Shown: positions 34,680-35,545 of the stretch, piece after piece
How positions within the stretch are numbered: the first letter of the stretch is position 1
Layout: each line of letters begins with the position of its first letter
Position numbers and translations under genes: made by a program
Notes under the pieces: generated by a model
The model's input: only the letters and a program-made list of their open reading frames with translations
Told to the model about the DNA's origin: nothing
The model's database searches: none
Assembly: GCA_009726095.1 (NCBI GenBank)
Contig: WLMZ01000024.1
Location: 1-35,545, forward strand
Reading direction: 5' to 3'
Length of the DNA stretch: 35,545 nucleotides
Source of the DNA: Actinomycetota bacterium
GTDB lineage: Bacteria; Actinomycetota; Acidimicrobiia; Acidimicrobiales; Ilumatobacteraceae

Positions 34680-35545
34680 CGAGCGTCGCCACCCCAGCGC
34701 AGAACGGCGCTGGCCGCCGTCATGCCGGCACCGAACCCGACCATCAGCACGTGATCGCCGGGAGCAACGCGGCCGGCGTCGAGCGCATTGTTGAGGGCGA
34801 GCGGGATGGATGCCGAGGACGTGTTGCCGGTGAAGTGCAACACGGTGGCGGCGCGCTCCATCGGGATACCGAGGCGACTGCAGGCGGCTTCGATGATGCG
34901 GATGTTGGCCTGATGAGGCACCACCAAGGAGATGTCGTCGGCGGTGACGCCGGCATGAGCCATCGACTTCGTGGCGGAGTCGACCATGATGCGCACGGCG
35001 CGGCGGAAGACTTCCTTGCCCTCCATCGTCAGGTTGCCGCCGAGTTCGGCATAGAGGAATCGTTCGGCGCTGCCGTCGGCGTCGAGGTCCCAGCCCAGCA
35101 GTTGGCCTGGGCCCGGCACATGCTCGAGCACGACAGCGCCGGAGCCGTCGGCGAAGAGGATGGCAGTGTTGCGGTCGGTCCAATCGGTGATGCGGGCCAG
35201 CGTGTCGGTGCCGATGACGAGCACCTTGTTGGCGCCCATCGCGATGAGCCCGTGCGCATTGACGAGGGCGTACATGAAGCCCGAGCACGCAGCGTTCACG
35301 TCGAATGCCCCGCAGCGCAGGCCGAGTTCGTGCTGCACGGTGGCCGAGGTGGCCGGCACAGCGCGGTCGGGCGTCGTGGTGGCCAGGATGAGTGCGTCGA
35401 TCTCGCCGGGGTCGATGCCGGCCATTTCGATGGCCCGGCTCCCGGCCTCGATGGATAGGCCTGCGGTGGTGCCGCCGATGTGGCGCTCACGGATGCCCGT
35501 GCGCTCGACGATCCATTCGTCGCTGGTCTCGAACATGCCCTCGAG
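34676..35545 (-). CDS. fabH: beta-ketoacyl-ACP synthase III, 5' end beyond the window
   Basis: Initiating condensing enzyme of type II fatty-acid synthesis; 289 codons plus stop are present and the N-terminus is cut off by the right edge (first codons read LEGMFETSDEWI). The catalytic Cys is in NAACSGFMYAL, the His in VVPHQANIRI and the Asn in FTGNTSSASIPL. ETSDEWIVERTGIRERHI is the standard N-terminal signature, about 30 residues into a full FabH. An apparent start at 35536 is internal. The stop overlaps fabG (ATGA). It heads the visible fab run. Confidence 0.95.
   Translation of the reverse strand, partial: LEGMFETSDEWIVERTGIRERHIGGTTAGLSIEAGSRAIEMAGIDPGEIDALILATTTPDRAVPATSATVQHELGLRCGAFDVNAACSGFMYALVNAHGLIAMGANKVLVIGTDTLARITDWTDRNTAILFADGSGAVVLEHVPGPGQLLGWDLDADGSAERFLYAELGGNLTMEGKEVFRRAVRIMVDSATKSMAHAGVTADDISLVVPHQANIRIIEAACSRLGIPMERAATVLHFTGNTSSASIPLALNNALDAGRVAPGDHVLMVGFGAGMTAASAVLRWGGDAR

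Overview
The window is GC-rich chromosomal DNA (about two-thirds G+C by eye) that reads as a bacterial core region, not a mobile island. The organism is most probably an actinomycete of the Acidimicrobiia type (Ilumatobacter-like). Grounds for this are an MtrB-like kinase coupled to a GerMN lipoprotein, an F420-type luciferase-like oxidoreductase, a homodimeric-type GlyRS, type II FAS genes, frequent GTG starts and Thr-rich lipoprotein linkers. The class is an inference; no rRNA or other decisive marker is present, and I saw no tRNA, CRISPR array or insertion sequence.

Layout. 1-5089: menaquinone genes menH, menD, menF and menG, with a FrnE/DsbA-like thiol oxidoreductase overlapping menH. The menH frame stops just before its catalytic His region. 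5195-12939: an acyl-CoA module made of an acyl-CoA dehydrogenase, a Baeyer-Villiger-type flavin monooxygenase, two acyl-CoA ligases, an F420-type LLM oxidoreductase and a MaoC hydratase. 13009-20787: housekeeping and signalling genes: era, an MtrB-like kinase with a short GerMN lipoprotein, a divergent OmpR-type regulator, a DinG-like helicase, uppS, a degenerate UppS paralogue and recO. 20864-24679: glyS, a second two-component system and an ABM-domain protein. 24676-29677: a DUF2071 protein, trpC-trpF-trpB-trpA and a FAS1 lipoprotein closed by a strong hairpin. 29776-32424: a Cys-rich HIT-like small protein, a repeat-bearing and AT-richer gap, then bcp-fabZ-like-prolyl aminopeptidase. 32495-35545: fabF, acpP, fabG and fabH on the minus strand, with fabH running off the right edge.

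The observation most worth following is at 18697-20071. The catalytic-type UppS keeps every substrate-binding motif but ends before the C-terminal R-x-G tail found in homodimeric bacterial enzymes. The divergent neighbouring gene is a UppS-fold relative that has lost the catalytic motifs but keeps that R-x-G tail. This is the same division of labour as in the eukaryotic DHDDS/NgBR (Rer2/Nus1) cis-prenyltransferase, so the pair may form a heteromeric bacterial undecaprenyl diphosphate synthase.

Many neighbours are joined by ATGA or TGATG overlaps: mtrB-GerMN, UppS-like-recO, trpB-trpA, bcp-fabZ, fabH-fabG and acpP-fabF. Several convergent pairs share a perfect or near-perfect inverted repeat that can serve as a bidirectional terminator.
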